A stretch of 47,982 nucleotides of DNA from Calderihabitans maritimus (GCF_002207765.1 NZ_BDGJ01000023.1:1-47982), one strand, 5' to 3'. Shown: positions 15,159 through 24,089, counted from the stretch's first letter. The notes: a model not told the origin generated them from the sequence alone. Translations and numbers: made by a program.

Positions 15159-15920
15159 ATGAGGAGATGGAAACTTGCTAAGGGATTAGCAACTATTCTT
15201 ACGCTAGCTTTTCTATGGGTAATTTTATTCGGGTCTATCGCTTTGGCCCAAGATCGCTACTCCATCTTAGTATACCGGGTGAAGTACGATAGGACCAATG
15301 GATTTAATAAGATCGTTCAATACAACTGGGAAATAATGAACCGGTGGTTGAATCATTTACCCCAGAGGTTCCTATTAGTTCAAAAAAAATATCGCTGGTC
15401 CGAGAAAGCCGAAACGGAAGAAACACTGGTTCCGAAAGCAAAGCCTTCAGATGATGTCGCAGTTCTACAACCAGTGCCCCCGTCCGATCTTGTTCCGCAA
15501 CCCAAAGTCAAGCCGCAGGAAGTTAAAAGCGTACGGCTTACAGCAGAGGAAAAGCAGATGATTGATCTGATCAACCAGGAAAGAACTGCCAGAGGGTTGG
15601 CTCCTTTACAGGTTGATCTGGACTTGGTAAGGACGGCCCGGATGAAGAGCGCGGATATGGTGGAAAACAGCTATTTCGGTCATAATTCTCCCAGATACGG
15701 CAGCCCTTTCGACCTGATGCGCCGGGAAGGAATAAGCTTTCGCTATGCCGGTGAAAACTTAGCGGGAGCTCCTTCCGTGGAAAAAGCCCACCAAGCCTTA
15801 ATGGGAAGTGAAGGACACCGCCGTAATATCCTCAATCCCCGGTTTACTCATATTGGGGTAGGTATAGCAGAGGGTGGTCCTTACGGAAAAATGTTTACCC
15901 AACATTTTGTGGGAAGGTAG
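15159..15920 (+). CDS. Secreted CAP-domain (YkwD-like) protein
   Basis: A signal peptide (residues about 1-30, LTLAFLWVILFGSIALAQ) is followed by a basic, Trp/Tyr-rich stretch and a Pro/Lys-rich linker (residues 85-125). A C-terminal CAP/SCP domain then runs from about 130 to 253. CAP signatures are LINQERTARGLAPL, FGHNSPRYGSPFDLM, YAGENLAGAPS and SEGHRRNILNP. The histidines and Glu of the CAP cavity are present. Related proteins occur in spore coats and the cell envelope of Firmicutes; the activity is unknown. GGGAGG is the ribosome-binding site. A terminator follows. Confidence 0.88.
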   Translation: MRRWKLAKGLATILTLAFLWVILFGSIALAQDRYSILVYRVKYDRTNGFNKIVQYNWEIMNRWLNHLPQRFLLVQKKYRWSEKAETEETLVPKAKPSDDVAVLQPVPPSDLVPQPKVKPQEVKSVRLTAEEKQMIDLINQERTARGLAPLQVDLDLVRTARMKSADMVENSYFGHNSPRYGSPFDLMRREGISFRYAGENLAGAPSVEKAHQALMGSEGHRRNILNPRFTHIGVGIAEGGPYGKMFTQHFVGR

Positions 15921-15925
15921 TTTTG

Positions 15926-15954
15926 AACAGGGTGATACGACACCCTGTTTTTTT
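15926..15954 (+). terminator. Terminator of the CAP-domain gene
   Basis: AACAGGGTG (15926-15934) pairs with CACCCTGTT (15941-15949), then a T-run. Confidence 0.92.
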
Positions 15955-16045
15955 ATTTCTATCTAATGCATCTTCCCCATCCGGTTTCACCTTCTCTCGT
16001 CTTCGAATATAAATATACTGAAATGATAGCGGGAAGGTGAACAGG

Positions 16046-17041
16046 ATGGTTCTAAAAACTTTAAGAAGGTCGAAGAAGAAGCTATTAGCTTTGGATAATG
16101 TTATTGGGGTAGGGGTTGGTTACAAAGAAGTCTCCAATCGGCGGACTGATGATGTGGCTGTACTGGTTTTTGTGAGGGAAAAAAAGGCCAGGCGTGACTT
16201 GGAGAAGGACCAGGTTGTGCCCCGGAAAATTGGATCGGTGGCTACGGATGTAATTGAGATTGGCGAAGTCAGGTTTTTACAAAGAACCGAAAAAGCCAGG
16301 CCTGCTCAACCCGGGATGAGCATAGGACATTACGCTGTTTCCGCCGGCACTTTTGGAGCGGTAGTAAAAGACAAACACACCAAGGAAGTTTTAATTCTAT
16401 CCAACAATCATGTGCTTGCCAACGCCACCAGTGGTTCTGATGGCCGGGCGAAAATAGGTGATCCTGTTTTTCAGCCAGGTCCTTACGACGGAGGAAGCAA
16501 GGAAGATGTCATAGGTTATCTGGAAAGATTTACGCCCGTTGTCCCAATGGTTACTGAAGCTGAGTGCCCGGTAGCAGCGGCGGCTACCGTGGCGGCTAAT
16601 GCTGCGGTTAGGATAATTAGACCGGGTTATCGGGTGCGGTTGGAAAAAGAAACGAGGAGGGAAAATTTGGTTGATGCCGCAGTTGCCCGGCCGGTCCGGC
16701 CGAACTTGATCAGGCCGGAGATCCTGGAACTGGGAGAAGTCAAAGGAACGGCAAAAGCGGAATTAGGCATGGTGGTCAGAAAAAGTGGACGGACTACAGG
16801 TGTTACCGAGGGGATAGTTAAAGCATTGCATGTAAACTTGAAGGTAAACATGGGGAATGATGTCTATGCTATGTTCGATGACCAAGTGATAACCAGTATG
16901 GATTCTGCTGGAGGCGACAGTGGTTCCTTGGTGCTTGACAAAAACAATCAAGCAGTCGGATTGCTCTTTGCAGGTTCGGATAGATTTACGGTTTTCAATC
17001 ACTTAGACCACGTAATGAATGCTCTTAACATCGAATTTTGA
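16046..17041 (+). CDS. Trypsin-fold serine protease-like protein, no signal peptide
   Basis: An S1/PA-clan-like protein of 331 residues. A full triad can be proposed: His in LILSNNHVLAN, Asp in ENLVDAAVARP and Ser in SAGGDSGSLVL. The first 80 residues form a separate segment with NVIGVGVGYKEV and a beta-rich DVAVLVFVREKK, as seen ahead of the peptidase in this bacterial family. No signal peptide or membrane segment is visible, so it is probably cytoplasmic or spore-located. GTG 16037 is possible. ATG 16046 is preferred because AAGGTG is seven bases upstream. The substrate is unknown. Confidence 0.78.
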   Translation: MVLKTLRRSKKKLLALDNVIGVGVGYKEVSNRRTDDVAVLVFVREKKARRDLEKDQVVPRKIGSVATDVIEIGEVRFLQRTEKARPAQPGMSIGHYAVSAGTFGAVVKDKHTKEVLILSNNHVLANATSGSDGRAKIGDPVFQPGPYDGGSKEDVIGYLERFTPVVPMVTEAECPVAAAATVAANAAVRIIRPGYRVRLEKETRRENLVDAAVARPVRPNLIRPEILELGEVKGTAKAELGMVVRKSGRTTGVTEGIVKALHVNLKVNMGNDVYAMFDDQVITSMDSAGGDSGSLVLDKNNQAVGLLFAGSDRFTVFNHLDHVMNALNIEF

Positions 17042-17156
17042 TCTTACAGTCCCGGTGGAGGGATGCAGTTGTTTCCGTTGATTTACAACAATCCATTTGA
17101 ATAGCCGGTTCTATATTATCGATTGACCTGTATTTTAGCGGGGAGGTTCCCTGTTA

Positions 17157-17187
17157 AAAGAAAAAAAGGCTGTCAATCCAGCCTTTA
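17157..17187 (-). terminator. Terminator of sleB-ypeB
   Basis: AAAGGCTG (17165-17172) pairs with CAGCCTTT (17179-17186). On the minus strand a T7 run follows. It overlaps the ypeB stop codon. Confidence 0.88.
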
Positions 17188-18573
17188 TAGGGTAAGTTTG
17201 CCATTGGGGGTGTTAACTAGTTGTAGAATTTTTTCTTCTTCGCCGGTTAAAGCATTGATATAGATGAGAAAGGTGTCGGTATTAAGTCTGCCTTTGAATT
17301 CGTAACAAAGCACTTCCTTTTTGGTCTCCAGTGGAATAACAGCCAACCTGGAGTTTTCTATTTTTAAGCGGGGATTTAAGAATCTTGCTGCTTCTTCTTC
17401 GGTAATACGGGGTTGGGGAAGCTCGCGTGGACGGTGGGCCATTAAATACCCCAGCGATTCAAAGCCTATTACCTGGCCGTTGTCTAAAGCAACCTGTACC
17501 TTGATTAGGTCGGGATAGATAACTACTTCATTCTGTTTATAGGCAAAGGCTATGGTAGCTACGTTTTGTTCAGCGGAGGAGTAGGTGGGAACCATATTTT
17601 TAAATCCCCGTTCCGCCAAGAACTTTTTGGCCCGCTGCAGAGCTTCTTCGGTGGAAAGGGAAGCTTCCGCAATTGACCGGGTATTTACCATCCAGACTAC
17701 ATGCCCGCCGGTCTGGCTGATATCCATGATTATTTTCTGACCGTCAGGGGCGCCGGGAGAAAACATCTCTACGCTGTAGGCAGGGATTACTCCGGAAACG
17801 GTACCGGTAAGGCGTACCATCCAATTGTTTTGGTTGGGAACATCGGCGAAACGTAGGGCAATTTCTCGGACGGTTTTACGGGCTTCTTCTCTGCTAATTT
17901 TTTCACCGGTCAGTCCTTGAGGTTGACGTCTCTGAATGTGGTCGGCAAAAGGGCCGTCGTAAATTAGAGTTGGCAAATCTTTTAATACTTCCTCTTCAAT
18001 ACTTCTAAATTCCTCCGGAGCCGGCGCAGGACCTCCTTTCGGGAGCTTCCGGGGAAGGTTCCGCTGGATTTCGCTCCAGGCCAGAAGTCCCCGGGCAGCC
18101 TTATTCTCCAGTTCATGCAATTCTTGAGTCAGACGTACTGCCCGCGCGTGAAGTTCCTCCAGTTGCAACCAATCTTTATCCCCTACAGGTCTGCCGGTTA
18201 CCTGCTGTTTAACCAAGGCTAAAGCGTAGTCGCCTGTCTGCGTCAGGAATTTAGCGGTCCGGCTTATAACCGGCTGGCCGAGGGGAAGCTGATTTAAGTT
18301 GCTTTGAGCCGAATTGGCTTCATACCATATGTCGGTAAAAAGAATAACGTTCTGGTCGGGAGATCCGGAAACTAAACCTTTGGCCAGTAGAATTTGAAGG
18401 TTTTCTACATTGTTAATCAGCTCGTAAAAAGCCCTCTGATATTTATTATTTAATAACGTTTGCAGGCGTGTCCGCGCCTGGTACTGTTGGTATCCCCAAA
18501 ATCCTACTGAAGCTAGGGAGATCAATAGCAGTGCGGTTAATAACGCTGCGCCTGTCCACCTCTTTTTTTTCAC
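17185..18573 (-). CDS. ypeB: Germination protein YpeB
   Basis: YpeB is needed for SleB to be placed and kept stable in the dormant spore. The 462-residue protein has an N-terminal membrane anchor (GAALLTALLLISLASVGFWG, residues 7-26). A helical N-terminal domain rich in Gln/Leu follows (to about 200), then three PepSY-like segments in the C-terminal half (REEARKTVREIALRFADV, STEEALQRAKKFLAERGF, TEEEAARFLNPRLK). It is encoded 27 bp after sleB on the minus strand, the usual sleB-ypeB order, and ends at a terminator. Confidence 0.94.
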   Translation of the reverse strand: MKKKRWTGAALLTALLLISLASVGFWGYQQYQARTRLQTLLNNKYQRAFYELINNVENLQILLAKGLVSGSPDQNVILFTDIWYEANSAQSNLNQLPLGQPVISRTAKFLTQTGDYALALVKQQVTGRPVGDKDWLQLEELHARAVRLTQELHELENKAARGLLAWSEIQRNLPRKLPKGGPAPAPEEFRSIEEEVLKDLPTLIYDGPFADHIQRRQPQGLTGEKISREEARKTVREIALRFADVPNQNNWMVRLTGTVSGVIPAYSVEMFSPGAPDGQKIIMDISQTGGHVVWMVNTRSIAEASLSTEEALQRAKKFLAERGFKNMVPTYSSAEQNVATIAFAYKQNEVVIYPDLIKVQVALDNGQVIGFESLGYLMAHRPRELPQPRITEEEAARFLNPRLKIENSRLAVIPLETKKEVLCYEFKGRLNTDTFLIYINALTGEEEKILQLVNTPNGKLTL

Positions 18574-18600
18574 TTCGTTTAACCTCCCGTGGGTTATTTT

Positions 18601-19299
18601 TTATAAAGCGAAAACGTGACGTCCAATGGTTCTCACTATCCGTCTTGTCCAAACCCATGGATTGACAGGTTTGGCCGGGTTCCAGAAATAAAGGGCTCCG
18701 TAGGTAGGATCCCATCCGCTGAGAGCAGCCACCGCCGCCCTAACTGATTCTGGCGATGGGGGTCTGGCCCAAATTTGGCCGTTGGCTACCGACTCAAAAG
18801 CCAGCGGCTGGTAAATCACACCGGCCAAAGTGTTGGGGAAAGATGGGCTTTGAACTCGGTTGAGGATAACGGCTGCTACCGCTACTTTCCCCTCAAAGGG
18901 TTCTCCGCTGGCTTCGCCGTGAACGACCCTGGCCAAAAGATTTACTTCCTCGCTGCGGGAAACGGCCGGTGTGGATCGGTAAGGGGCGGGGGCAGGGCCA
19001 ACGCCTAAAGCAGCCCATGTAGCCGGACCTACTACGCCATCTACGGCTAGTCCGTTTTTTCTCTGAAAGAGCTGAACTGCAGCAAAAGTCTTGGGACCGT
19101 AAATCCCATCTATAGGGCCGTCATAGTAACCCCATTGGCTTAGTTTCTGCTGGAGTAGAATGACATCGGGCCCTGAAGTACCCCAGTATAGAGTTCGTCT
19201 GTCTTGAGCCTGAGAAAGGTCGCCGCTGAGAAAGATGAGCAACAGTCCCCACAACAGGCCTAATATAACTAATTTATAACATTTGATTGGGAAGCGCAT
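18601..19299 (-). CDS. sleB: Spore cortex-lytic enzyme SleB
   Basis: Lytic transglycosylase that degrades cortex peptidoglycan at germination. It has a signal peptide (residues about 1-32, LVILGLLWGLLLIFLSG), then a PG_binding_1 domain (VILLQQKLSQWGYYDGPIDG) and a C-terminal SleB catalytic domain with the catalytic Glu in VVHGEASGEPFEGK. The frame is open to 19395. ATG 19299 is chosen because GGAGGG precedes it and the signal peptide then starts correctly (232 residues). It forms a two-gene operon with ypeB. No clear sigma-G promoter was found upstream. Confidence 0.94.
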   Translation of the reverse strand: MRFPIKCYKLVILGLLWGLLLIFLSGDLSQAQDRRTLYWGTSGPDVILLQQKLSQWGYYDGPIDGIYGPKTFAAVQLFQRKNGLAVDGVVGPATWAALGVGPAPAPYRSTPAVSRSEEVNLLARVVHGEASGEPFEGKVAVAAVILNRVQSPSFPNTLAGVIYQPLAFESVANGQIWARPPSPESVRAAVAALSGWDPTYGALYFWNPAKPVNPWVWTRRIVRTIGRHVFAL

Positions 19300-19484
19300 A
19301 GTTTCCCTCCTGCCCAATAAATAGAATTTTGTTAGATATTGTTTAACAAAGAAATGCAAACTATGCGCGATGGGACGAAATGCGGCCGGTAACAAGTTTT
19401 CAGACAGTTACATATAATGTCATTGAGTACGGTTCTGAACTTTGAAGAACACGCCTGAAGTCACTATTAGAGGAGGGATGAGAA

Positions 19485-19673
19485 TTGTATTACGGGTATG
19501 GATATGGTTCTATGCCACCCCCAGGAGGATACGGTTACCCCGGGATGATGCCGGGACATTATGAGCATTTTGAGATGACCCGGCAGATTTATGAAATGGT
19601 GAAGGAAATGTATGAAATGATGAGAGCTATGCATGACATGATGAAGAAACATATGGATCCTTACAATAAATAA
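19485..19673 (+). CDS. Small Tyr/Gly/Met-rich protein, probable spore-layer protein
   Basis: 62 residues. The first third is Tyr/Gly/Pro-rich (MYYGYGYGSMPPPGGYGYPG), a composition seen in spore coat and crust proteins. The rest is an amphipathic helix with Met/Glu repeats (YEMVKEMYEMMRAMHDMMKK). The start is TTG 19485, with GGAGGG seven bases upstream; an overlapping ATG ORF in another frame is shorter and without this bias. It is the first of three small genes ahead of the SPOCS-LysM gene. Function is inferred from composition and neighbours only. Confidence 0.72.
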   Translation: MYYGYGYGSMPPPGGYGYPGMMPGHYEHFEMTRQIYEMVKEMYEMMRAMHDMMKKHMDPYNK

Positions 19674-19733
19674 TGATCAGGGTACGGGCACACCGCGTCG
19701 GGTGTGCTCTTCGATTATGAAGGAGGCATGTAC

Positions 19734-20015
19734 ATGCGATATTGGAGCGATTTTAATCATCTTCCCCGTCACCGGACGCATCTGAAGCGTTCTTCTCTGT
19801 TTGACTGGCCGTATCAGTGGCGCAAAGATATGTCAACTACTAGGAAGGACGATAAGAAGTTAAACGTACCGACAGTTCGTTCCGCGTCGGGAAAACTTGA
19901 AACTTCGGCACCGGTGGTAAAAAAGGAGAGTTTGACACGGGTAGCTCCGGAAAGACAGAAGAAGGAACGGAGAGAGAAGGGGAAAACTTTAACGTGGAGA
20001 TTCCCGGAAAAGTAG
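19734..20015 (+). CDS. Small basic hypothetical protein
   Basis: 93 residues, very rich in Lys/Arg, with an aromatic N-terminus (MRYWSDFNHLPRHRTHLKRS) and a charged, probably disordered C-terminal half. AGGAGG seven bases before ATG 19734 decides the start; an ATG at 19728 is too close. No family is recognised. It lies 60 bp after the Tyr/Gly-rich gene, with a GC-rich hairpin (about 19689-19711) without a T-run between them, and 19 bp before the next gene. This suggests one transcript. Confidence 0.62.
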   Translation: MRYWSDFNHLPRHRTHLKRSSLFDWPYQWRKDMSTTRKDDKKLNVPTVRSASGKLETSAPVVKKESLTRVAPERQKKERREKGKTLTWRFPEK

Positions 20016-20034
20016 TAGCGAGAGGAGAAAAAAC

Positions 20035-20448
20035 ATGTGGCGGAGGAATTTTACTGCCCCACCATCCTTCCCTTACTATAGTTTGGGAGAGCTAATTTAT
20101 AATAATCCTTTACGAGAGCGAGTGGTTCCGGCCTGGTATAACAATTTTACAGTGTATTACCTGGACTTGGGAGAGACTAAAGTGACTAAAGCAGGTATTA
20201 AAACGCCTCCTATTTACTTTTTTATTCGGGGATATGATGAGGAGGGCAGGCCTTTGCTGGTTCACGGCCAGTACAACGTTTTAAGTGCAGTGCCGGTATC
20301 GGAAAACTATACTTCCTTTTGGCAGGTTCACCTGGTGGAGGTGCCTTTTGGATATCAACCTAATTTCATTCGTTCCGAACTAAGTCTACGGAAAGCAGGA
20401 TTTGAGGTTACTCCTATAGATCTAATAATAAACTGCCCTGTGCTGTAG
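20035..20448 (+). CDS. Hypothetical protein, 137 residues, beta-rich
   Basis: No signal peptide. Tyr- and Pro-rich start (FTAPPSFPYYSLGELIYNNP) and a compact, probably beta-sheet domain (VYYLDLGETKVTKAGI, PPIYFFIRGYDEEGRP, FWQVHLVEVPFGYQPN). GAGAGGAG precedes the ATG. I do not recognise the family. It ends the three-gene run before the SPOCS-LysM gene, so a role in the spore envelope is possible but rests on context only. Confidence 0.72.
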   Translation: MWRRNFTAPPSFPYYSLGELIYNNPLRERVVPAWYNNFTVYYLDLGETKVTKAGIKTPPIYFFIRGYDEEGRPLLVHGQYNVLSAVPVSENYTSFWQVHLVEVPFGYQPNFIRSELSLRKAGFEVTPIDLIINCPVL

Positions 20449-20511
20449 TAGAGAAGTTCCACCAGTAGAGCTTAATTCATACAATATATTAACTTTGACG
20501 TTGAAGGAAGA

Positions 20512-20540
20512 GACATATTTGCTACCGGTATGCATATAAT
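20512..20540 (+). promoter_or_regulatory. Candidate sigma-E promoter of the SPOCS-LysM gene
   Basis: GACATATT (20512-20519), 13 bp, CATATAAT (20533-20540) fits the mother-cell sigma-E pattern at the right spacing. The start codon is 36 bp downstream. A further -10-like CATACAAT lies at 20478-20485 without a matching -35. Confidence 0.65.
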
Positions 20541-20575
20541 TAAGCGAAGCAATTTCGAGAAAGGAGGCTAAGAGC

Positions 20576-22117
20576 ATGTCCGGATATATAGTGGATAAAA
20601 AATTGCTGCGTGTTCAGCATGTAGTAGGGGAAAAGACGACGCAAATAACTACTAGCGACAGAGTTGAGTTTCCCCGTCATGTTAAGGAAATAACGGAAAC
20701 TGATGCCCGGGTTAAGAAAATTAATGCCACAGTATTCGAGGACGAGGTGCTGATTGAAGGAATTATCACCAAACAAATTTATTATGTTGAAGAATATACC
20801 GAGGCAATGTATGAATTGTCGGTAGAGCATAGTTTCAGTGAACGGGTGGAAATTAAAGGTGTTACCCGGGGTATGGAGGCTCAGATTGACGGTCGGGTCA
20901 AGGGAGTTAGTTACCAAAGAATAGATAAACATAACTACACGGAAACGGTTACGTTGGAAATTATGGTCAAAGTAACGGAGACGGAACAGCTAGAAGTAGT
21001 TACCGATGTAACTCATCCTCAAGCGAAGCTCCGAGTGAAGAAAGAGTTGTTAAAAGTAGACAGCGTGGTTGGCGAAGATTCTGTCGAAACTACCGTAGTC
21101 GCCGCCGTCGATTTTGAACACCCGGTGAAAAAAATTAAAGATACCTATATTCAAGTGGAAGATATTAGTGCTTCGGTCCAAGATGACCAGGTAGTAGTAG
21201 CCGGGACCATACACTCTCAGATTTTTTATGTAGGGCAGGAAACAGGCCGGTTGTACGAGCAGAGTGTTAAGAAACCTTTTAAAGCAACCGTACACATTCC
21301 GGGAGCGAAACCGGGTATGAAGGCATGGGCCGAAGCGAATGTCCTTTCTGTGGATTACGAATTGGAAGCGGACAACGATGAAGCAGAGCAAACGGTTGTT
21401 TTAGAGGTCTTTGCCAAAGTTATGGAAGAACTGCAAGCAGAAGTGGTAACAGACGTTATGGGCGTACCCGTTCAGAAGGAATTGTTGAAAGTTGATAAAG
21501 TAGTGGCCGAAAAAGAGAAGACAGTGACCGTTAAGAATGAAGTCGACTGTTTCAACAAACCGGTCAAGAAAATTGTGAATACCGATACGGCGATAGAAAT
21601 TGACTGGTCGGAGACAGAGGTTAAGAAAGACAAGGTAATGGTGGTTGGAGAGCTGAAGAAACGTATTACTTATGTGAGCAGCGAAGACAATGCGGTATAC
21701 AGCAATTCCGTTAAAGAAAGATTTACCGCTAGCCTGGAAATGCCGGGTGTCCAGCCGGGAATGAAGGCACAGGTTCATGCGGAGGTAAGAGATATTAATT
21801 ATCAATGGGACGCAGGGGCTTATGAAGTGGAGCAGGAAGCTGTTTTGTCGTTGGCAGTCAAAGTAACTCAGGCCGAACAACTAGAAGTGGTAGTTGGGGT
21901 AGGAGTGGAGGAAGAATGTCCCGCGGACGACGGAGAGCGGCCCACTTTTATAATGTATAAGTTGAAACCGGGAGATACTTTCTGGGAATTGGCCCGGAGG
22001 TACAAGGTTACGGTAGAGGAAATCCAGCAGGCCAATCCGGGGCTGGATCCCCATAACCTTCCGGTAGGAGAGTTCATCAAAATACCCTGTCCCAAGGTGC
22101 CGGGGGCCAAAGGTTGA
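20576..22117 (+). CDS. SPOCS (DUF3794) triple-repeat protein with C-terminal LysM
   Basis: 513 residues. Three tandem SPOCS/DUF3794 units each open with a KELLKVDxVVxE-like motif (KKLLRVQHVVGE near 8, KKELLKVDSVVGE near 155, QKELLKVDKVVAE near 300). Each has an inner I-YY/FYV-type strand and a PGMKAxxxxxV turn. A LysM domain closes the protein (YKLKPGDTFWELARRY, from about 462). SPOCS-LysM proteins assemble spore envelope layers and bind cortex peptidoglycan, comparable in role to SafA/SpoVID of Bacillus. AAAGGAGG is the ribosome-binding site. A sigma-E-type promoter precedes it and a terminator follows, so it is a single mother-cell gene. Confidence 0.9.
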   Translation: MSGYIVDKKLLRVQHVVGEKTTQITTSDRVEFPRHVKEITETDARVKKINATVFEDEVLIEGIITKQIYYVEEYTEAMYELSVEHSFSERVEIKGVTRGMEAQIDGRVKGVSYQRIDKHNYTETVTLEIMVKVTETEQLEVVTDVTHPQAKLRVKKELLKVDSVVGEDSVETTVVAAVDFEHPVKKIKDTYIQVEDISASVQDDQVVVAGTIHSQIFYVGQETGRLYEQSVKKPFKATVHIPGAKPGMKAWAEANVLSVDYELEADNDEAEQTVVLEVFAKVMEELQAEVVTDVMGVPVQKELLKVDKVVAEKEKTVTVKNEVDCFNKPVKKIVNTDTAIEIDWSETEVKKDKVMVVGELKKRITYVSSEDNAVYSNSVKERFTASLEMPGVQPGMKAQVHAEVRDINYQWDAGAYEVEQEAVLSLAVKVTQAEQLEVVVGVGVEEECPADDGERPTFIMYKLKPGDTFWELARRYKVTVEEIQQANPGLDPHNLPVGEFIKIPCPKVPGAKG

Positions 22118-22128
22118 GACAGGTCTAC

Positions 22129-22157
22129 AACCACGGTAAAAAACCGTGGTTTTTTTG
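22129..22157 (+). terminator. Terminator of the SPOCS-LysM gene
   Basis: AACCACGGT (22129-22137) pairs with ACCGTGGTT (22143-22151), then a T-run. Confidence 0.93.
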
Positions 22158-22224
22158 TTGCTTAAATACATTAAATGATTCAAGCCGGAAAAACTATGTA
22201 TAGGAGGTAAGGGAGGAAATCGCA

Positions 22225-23043
22225 GTGCATATAGTGGTCTGTGTGAAACAGGTTCCTGATACTATGGAAGTGCGGATAGATCCTAAGACTAATACTCTGG
22301 TTCGTGCCGGAGTGCCTTCCATTATAAATCCTTACGATATTCATGCGGTAGAAGAGGCTATGCGATTGAAAGAAAAATTTGGAGCATCTGTAACCGCTAT
22401 AACCATGGGTCCTCCTCAGGCGGAGGAGGTTCTGCGCAAAGCAATATCCTTTGGAGTGGATAAGGCCATTTTATTGAGCGACCGGGCTTTTGCCGGGTCC
22501 GATACTTTGGCCACCAGTTACGTTTTAGCTCAGGCCATCAGGAAGTTAAGCGAAGAACAACCGGTTGATTTGGTGCTTTGCGGGAAACAGGCTATCGATG
22601 GCGATACGGCCCAGGTGGGACCGGGGATAGCTACCCGCTTAAACATACCCCAACTTACTTATGTCATGAAGATCGATTATTTGGATTTGGAGAAAAGAGA
22701 AATTCAAGTACAACGAAAATTGGAAGGTGAAAGGGAAATCGTAAAAGCTACCCTGCCGGCTCTGTTAACGGTAACCAAGGACATAAATGAACTGCGATAT
22801 GCCAGTTTCCCAAACCTTCTCCGGGCGGCCCGGTATCGCCCCCTCTTATGGAATAAAGAATCGCTCCTGTTGGAAGAAGGTAGGTTGGGTATTAAGGGTT
22901 CGCCTACGGCAGTTCGGCGCATTTTTGCTCCTCCCGAGCGGGAAGGCGGGGAAATTATTCCTGGTGGAATGGACAATCCAGAAAAGGCGGCGGCAGAGTT
23001 GGTGGACAAACTGATTACTACCAAGATTATAGCTGATAGATAG
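22225..23043 (+). CDS. fixA: Electron transfer flavoprotein beta subunit (FixA type)
   Basis: Beta subunit of the EtfAB flavoprotein. With FixC and FixX it forms a membrane-associated complex that can bifurcate electrons from NADH to quinone and ferredoxin. Motifs are HIVVCVKQVPDT, NPYDIHAVEEAMRLKE and LVLCGKQAIDGDTAQVGP. The 272 residues fit. GTG start after GGGAGG. It is the first of four tightly spaced genes. Assignment to FixA rather than an acyl-CoA dehydrogenase EtfB rests on fixC and fixX downstream. Confidence 0.93.
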   Translation: MHIVVCVKQVPDTMEVRIDPKTNTLVRAGVPSIINPYDIHAVEEAMRLKEKFGASVTAITMGPPQAEEVLRKAISFGVDKAILLSDRAFAGSDTLATSYVLAQAIRKLSEEQPVDLVLCGKQAIDGDTAQVGPGIATRLNIPQLTYVMKIDYLDLEKREIQVQRKLEGEREIVKATLPALLTVTKDINELRYASFPNLLRAARYRPLLWNKESLLLEEGRLGIKGSPTAVRRIFAPPEREGGEIIPGGMDNPEKAAAELVDKLITTKIIADR

Positions 23044-23059
23044 GAAGGAAGAAGGTACC

Positions 23060-24079
23060 ATGGCAGTCAAAAACCTAGAAGAATATCAGGGCGTATGGGT
23101 ATTTATTGAACATTCCGGCGGGGAAATAGCTCCCGTGTCCCGGGAACTTTTAGGAGCGGGAAGAAAAGTTGCCGACAAATTAAAAACAGAACTGGCAGGA
23201 GTATTGTTGGGTAGTAAGGTAGAAGAGATGATCCCGGAGGTTTTCGCCAGGGGTGCGGATAAAGTTTATGTGATTGATGACCCGGTCTTGGAACAGTATC
23301 GGACCAAACCTTTTACCCATGGTTTGTTTAATCTGGTGCAAAAATATAAACCGGAAGTCGTACTCATGGGCGCCACCACGTTGGGAAGAGATTTATCCGG
23401 AGCTGTAGCTACTAAGCTGGAAACGGGGCTTACCGCCGACTGTACGGAGTTAGATGTGGATCCCAAGTCGCGGCTTCTCCTCCAGACGCGTCCGGCCTTT
23501 GGAGGAAACATTATGGCCACCATATTATGCCGACGTCACCGTCCGCAAATGGCTACCGTACGTCCAAGAGTCATGCCCGAGCCTCCCAGGCAAGAGGGAA
23601 GGACCGGCCAGGTAATCAGAGAAGAGTTGGGTCTCCGGGAAGAAGATATTGAGACCCAAATTGTAGAAGTTATCGAGGAAAAAGGAAAGGCAGTCTACCT
23701 GGATAAGGCTGAAATCATTGTTGCCGGCGGTAGAGGATTGGGCGGTGCGGAGAATTTTAAACTGTTAGAAGAACTGGCGGATACTTTGGGGGGTACTTTG
23801 GGTGCTTCAAGGGCGGCTGTTGAGGCAGGTTGGATATCGGCGGACTACCAGGTAGGACAGACGGGAACTACCGTACGCCCCAAAGTATACTTTGCTATAG
23901 GTATTTCGGGGGCCATCCAGCACTTAGTAGGAATGCAGACTTCCGACGTAATCGTAGCCATTAACAAAGATCCGGACGCTCCCATTATTAAGGTAGCTAC
24001 TTACTCTATAATCGGAGACCTTTTTAAGGTGGTTCCTGCTTTAACTCAGAGATTTCGAGAAAAGTTGGGCAAAAGTTAG
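23060..24079 (+). CDS. fixB: Electron transfer flavoprotein alpha subunit (FixB type)
   Basis: Alpha subunit partner of FixA. The N-terminal domain contains a [19 protein letters not shown] start. The C-terminal FAD-binding domain has the ETF alpha signature ([44 protein letters not shown] and [19 protein letters not shown]). The 339 residues are normal. ATG follows GAAGG, 16 bp after fixA. No N-terminal ferredoxin extension is present. Confidence 0.95.
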   Translation: MAVKNLEEYQGVWVFIEHSGGEIAPVSRELLGAGRKVADKLKTELAGVLLGSKVEEMIPEVFARGADKVYVIDDPVLEQYRTKPFTHGLFNLVQKYKPEVVLMGATTLGRDLSGAVATKLETGLTADCTELDVDPKSRLLLQTRPAFGGNIMATILCRRHRPQMATVRPRVMPEPPRQEGRTGQVIREELGLREEDIETQIVEVIEEKGKAVYLDKAEIIVAGGRGLGGAENFKLLEELADTLGGTLGASRAAVEAGWISADYQVGQTGTTVRPKVYFAIGISGAIQHLVGMQTSDVIVAINKDPDAPIIKVATYSIIGDLFKVVPALTQRFREKLGKS

Positions 24080-24089
24080 GAGGGGCATC

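Noticed and set aside
19689-19711. Terminator between the Tyr/Gly-rich gene and the basic small gene
   Set aside because: GGGCACACC/GGTGTGCTC forms a hairpin but no T-run follows; it may slow or process the transcript but is not called as a terminator.
21401-21880. Minus-strand ORF of 159 codons inside the SPOCS-LysM gene
   Set aside because: Antisense to a repeat-rich coding frame; no ribosome-binding site, no recognisable motif, and several similar antisense ORFs in the same gene.
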